This document shows positions 62,116 through 64,000 of a stretch of 64,000 bases of DNA, one piece after another (the first letter of the stretch is position 1; each line of letters starts with the position of its first letter). Below the pieces are notes generated by a model that worked only from the letters and a program-made list of their open reading frames with translations, ran no database searches and was not told the DNA's origin. This DNA comes from Spirosoma terrae. Lineage in GTDB: Bacteria > Bacteroidota > Bacteroidia > Cytophagales > Spirosomataceae. The translations under genes and the position numbers were made by a program. The stretch covers positions 310,001 through 374,000 of the forward strand of contig NZ_JAAFZH010000002.1 in NCBI RefSeq assembly GCF_010435915.1, in the 5' to 3' direction.

Positions 62116-62871
62116 ATGGAACTGACGATTGCGCAAAAATTAGACGCTCTTCTTAAACTGCAATCCCTTGATTCTCAATTAGACGAACTCATAAAAATTC
62201 GCGGTGGCCTGCCCGAAGAAGTACGTGATCTGGAAGACGATATTGCCGGCTTCGAAACGCGTATTGGGAAGTTTCAGGCTGAAATCAAGACGCTGGAAGA
62301 GGATATCGAGCGCAACCGCATTACAAAGAAAGACGCCGAGAAGCTGATTACAAAATACAAGGATCAGCAGATGAACGTGCGGAATAACCGCGAATTCGAC
62401 GCCATTTCGAAAGAGATTGAGTTGCAGTCGCTCGAAATCGAGTTAGCTGATAAACGGATCAACGAAGCTCAGTTCCGCGTGCGGGGTAAGGAAGAAGAGA
62501 TTAAAACAACGCAGGCTGCGCTGAACGAACGGAAAGAAGACCTTAAGGCGAAAAAGCAGGAGCTTGATCAAATTACGTCGGAAAGCCAGGAAGAAGAAAA
62601 GGAAATCATTAAACAGCGCGACGAGCAGTCGACAAACGTAGAACCTCGTTTGTTGAACTCTTACAACAAAATTCGGAGCAATGCGCTGAATGGGTTGGCG
62701 GTTGTAACCGTAAAGCGGGGTGCTTGTGGTGGCTGCTTTAACGTAGTACCTCCTCAGCGTCAGGCCGATATTAAAGACAAAAAGAAAATTATTGTCTGCG
62801 AACACTGCGGCCGGATCTTTGCCGATGTTGAAGGGGCCCCTGAACCAGCTACGGTTGGTCGTGGTCGCTAA
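62116..62871 (+). CDS. Coiled-coil zinc-ribbon protein (CdsZ/CT398 family)
   Basis: A 251-residue cytoplasmic protein. A long antiparallel coiled coil (about residues 10-180, repeated Glu/Lys-rich heptads such as DLEDDIAGFETRIGKFQAEI) is followed by a C4 zinc ribbon with CGGCFNVVPPQ and CEHCGRIF. Related CdsZ proteins have been linked to flagellar or type III systems and to RNA or transcription; the role here is unknown. It sits just downstream of the Nif3-like gene. A terminator hairpin begins 30 bases after its stop. Confidence 0.92.
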   Translation: MELTIAQKLDALLKLQSLDSQLDELIKIRGGLPEEVRDLEDDIAGFETRIGKFQAEIKTLEEDIERNRITKKDAEKLITKYKDQQMNVRNNREFDAISKEIELQSLEIELADKRINEAQFRVRGKEEEIKTTQAALNERKEDLKAKKQELDQITSESQEEEKEIIKQRDEQSTNVEPRLLNSYNKIRSNALNGLAVVTVKRGACGGCFNVVPPQRQADIKDKKKIIVCEHCGRIFADVEGAPEPATVGRGR

Positions 62872-62884
62872 TAGCACGCTAATT

Positions 62885-64000
62885 ATGAAATTGTTGACGC
62901 CAAAAGCACCGGGCATTTGTCCGGTGCTTTTGTTTTTGCTGTGTAGCCTGCCTGTTTTTCTGAAGGCCCAGGATTTTAGCTGGACACCGGGGATGCAACA
63001 GGCTTACGTGGCGATGCACAAGCTAAAAATGCCTGCTGCCCGCCAGTTGCTGGCCAAAGAAAGAACCTACAACGGCATCCGTATCTTTCTGGACGATTAT
63101 GCCGATATGATTACGCTGGTAACCACCGACGATGACCGGGCTTTTGCCAGCCTGAGCGACCGCGAAGATGAGCGGCTCAGCGCGCTGAAAAAACTGGATG
63201 AAGATTCGCCGTGGCAACGTGTCCTGCAGGCCGAAGTGCGGTTGCACTGGGCGTTTGTAAAGCTGAAGTTTGGTAAGGAATTAAGTGCTAGCTGGGATGT
63301 AATTCGGGCGTATAAATTGTTAGCGGCTAATCAGAAACGTTTTCCGGATTTTTTGCCGACCTATAAATCATTGGGAACGCTGCATATTATGATCGGCTCT
63401 GTACCAGATAATTACAGTTGGGTAGCTAACTTACTGGGCTTTCACGGTAACGTTCAACAGGGGCAGCAGGAACTGCTACGGGCGCAGCAAGACCCTACAT
63501 TTCGATTCGAAGCCCAACTGATTGACCTGATGGTACGGGCATACGTACTAAAATTCACGGATTCAGATGGGCAGGAGCTGAAGCATCTGATCGCTGATAA
63601 TGACGACAGCCTGCTGCTTCATTTCTTTGGAGCAACCATTGAGCAGAAAAATGGACGTAGTGAGCAGGCGTTGACGTACCTACAGGCTCGACCAACTGGC
63701 GCTACGTATCAGGCAATGCCTATCATCGACAACATTCTGGGCGATATTTATCTCCAGAAAGGACAGTATGCGACGGCAATCGCTCATTTTCAGGCATTCC
63801 TGAATACGTATAAAGGCCGAAACTTTGTCAAGGATTCATACTATAAACTGTTCTTGTGCCATTGGCTGGCCAACGAACCGGAATTGAAAGCTCGCCCATT
63901 TTTACAGAAAGTAACAGCGGTAGGACGAACGACTGTTGAATCGGATAAGGCGGCTCAGAAGTTCGCTCAGGCCTATCTAAAACAAGGTGTGTCGCCGAAT
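62885..64000 (+). CDS. Secreted TPR-like protein, partial (runs off the window)
   Basis: An open frame from ATG 62885 to the end of the window, at least 372 residues. The N-terminus (LLFLLCSLPVFLKAQ) is a signal peptide. TPR-like helices follow (SASWDVIRAYKLLAANQKRF, LGDIYLQKGQYATAIAHFQA), with HHF-free general alpha-solenoid character. I do not recognise a named family beyond tetratricopeptide type. The signal-peptide codons 6-16 contain a terminator-type hairpin (62901-62932), so either the gene is attenuated or translation starts lower, for example at ATG 62991, losing the signal peptide. Confidence 0.8.
   Translation, partial: MKLLTPKAPGICPVLLFLLCSLPVFLKAQDFSWTPGMQQAYVAMHKLKMPAARQLLAKERTYNGIRIFLDDYADMITLVTTDDDRAFASLSDREDERLSALKKLDEDSPWQRVLQAEVRLHWAFVKLKFGKELSASWDVIRAYKLLAANQKRFPDFLPTYKSLGTLHIMIGSVPDNYSWVANLLGFHGNVQQGQQELLRAQQDPTFRFEAQLIDLMVRAYVLKFTDSDGQELKHLIADNDDSLLLHFFGATIEQKNGRSEQALTYLQARPTGATYQAMPIIDNILGDIYLQKGQYATAIAHFQAFLNTYKGRNFVKDSYYKLFLCHWLANEPELKARPFLQKVTAVGRTTVESDKAAQKFAQAYLKQGVSPN
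62901..62936 (+). terminator. Intrinsic terminator-like hairpin inside the TPR gene 5' end
   Basis: Perfect 12-base stem CAAAAGCACCGG (62901-62912) with CCGGTGCTTTTG (62921-62932), 8-base loop, then TTTT. It is a standard Rho-independent terminator for the zinc-ribbon gene that ends at 62871, yet it overlaps codons of the following open frame. Confidence 0.85.

Noticed and set aside
1-64000. CRISPR arrays, tRNA or rRNA genes, insertion sequences
   Set aside because: No spaced direct repeats, no cloverleaf-like sequences with T-loop context, and no transposase motifs were found by reading.

Overview
The window is chromosomal DNA of a Bacteroidota bacterium, most likely a Cytophagales member of the Spirosoma type. 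The signs are SusC/SusD and other TonB-dependent receptors, DUF4249 and 2TM-domain proteins, a gingipain-fold (C25) secreted peptidase, Bacteroidota-type promoters (TAnnTTTG at -7), few Shine-Dalgarno sites, and medium GC. No tRNA, rRNA, CRISPR array, phage or insertion sequence was recognised.

Layout. 1-2524 (-): hybrid sensor kinase cut by the window edge. 2944-4314 (+): thymidylate synthase and a pentapeptide-repeat protein. 4448-6761 (-): GMC oxidoreductase with its small gluconate-2-dehydrogenase-type subunit. 6960-14499 (+): heavy-metal module of a His-rich small membrane protein, a CzcA-type RND pump fused to a TolC-like outer membrane factor, a lipoprotein adaptor, a VIT-family metal transporter and an unknown protein. 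14617-15480 (-): two small membrane proteins. 15589-21991 (+): PolX-like protein with a degenerate polymerase site, TonB receptor plus DUF4249 lipoprotein, and a GT9 glycosyltransferase. 22002-25996 (-): moeA, nitrilase, AraC regulator, second carbon-nitrogen hydrolase. 26094-30007 (+): moaC and mobA-like genes, a DUF6992-like protein, a frameshifted HdeD-like gene, a nucleotidyltransferase and guanine deaminase.

30207-36282 (+) is the most notable block. It holds kdnA, a DUF4160/DUF2442 gene pair, kdnB, kdsA, a kdsC-like HAD phosphatase, kdsB and a thiamine pyrophosphokinase. Together the kdn and kds genes should make and activate 8-amino-3,8-dideoxy-manno-octulosonate (Kdo8N), the amino-Kdo known from Shewanella lipopolysaccharide. 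The AT-richer DUF4160/DUF2442 pair sits between kdnA and kdnB like a foreign cassette.

36283-41318 (-): acyltransferase overlapping a C25 peptidase gene. 41442-51975: a polysaccharide utilisation locus that looks aimed at glucuronoxylan (SusD, SusC, orphan LytS-type kinase, CE15 esterase, GH43, Cys-motif membrane protein, CE4 deacetylase). 52063-54930 (-): second hybrid kinase, a paralogue of the first with a different sensor. 55207-64000: DPP-IV-like peptidase, eukaryote-like ribonucleotide reductase large subunit without a neighbouring nrdB, ribosomal protein L31 type B, Nif3-like protein, coiled-coil zinc-ribbon protein and a partial TPR protein whose signal-peptide codons contain a terminator hairpin.

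Across the window the short word GCTACGT/ACGTAGC appears strongly over-represented in several reading frames and on both strands, and many gene junctions carry long, nearly perfect inverted repeats.
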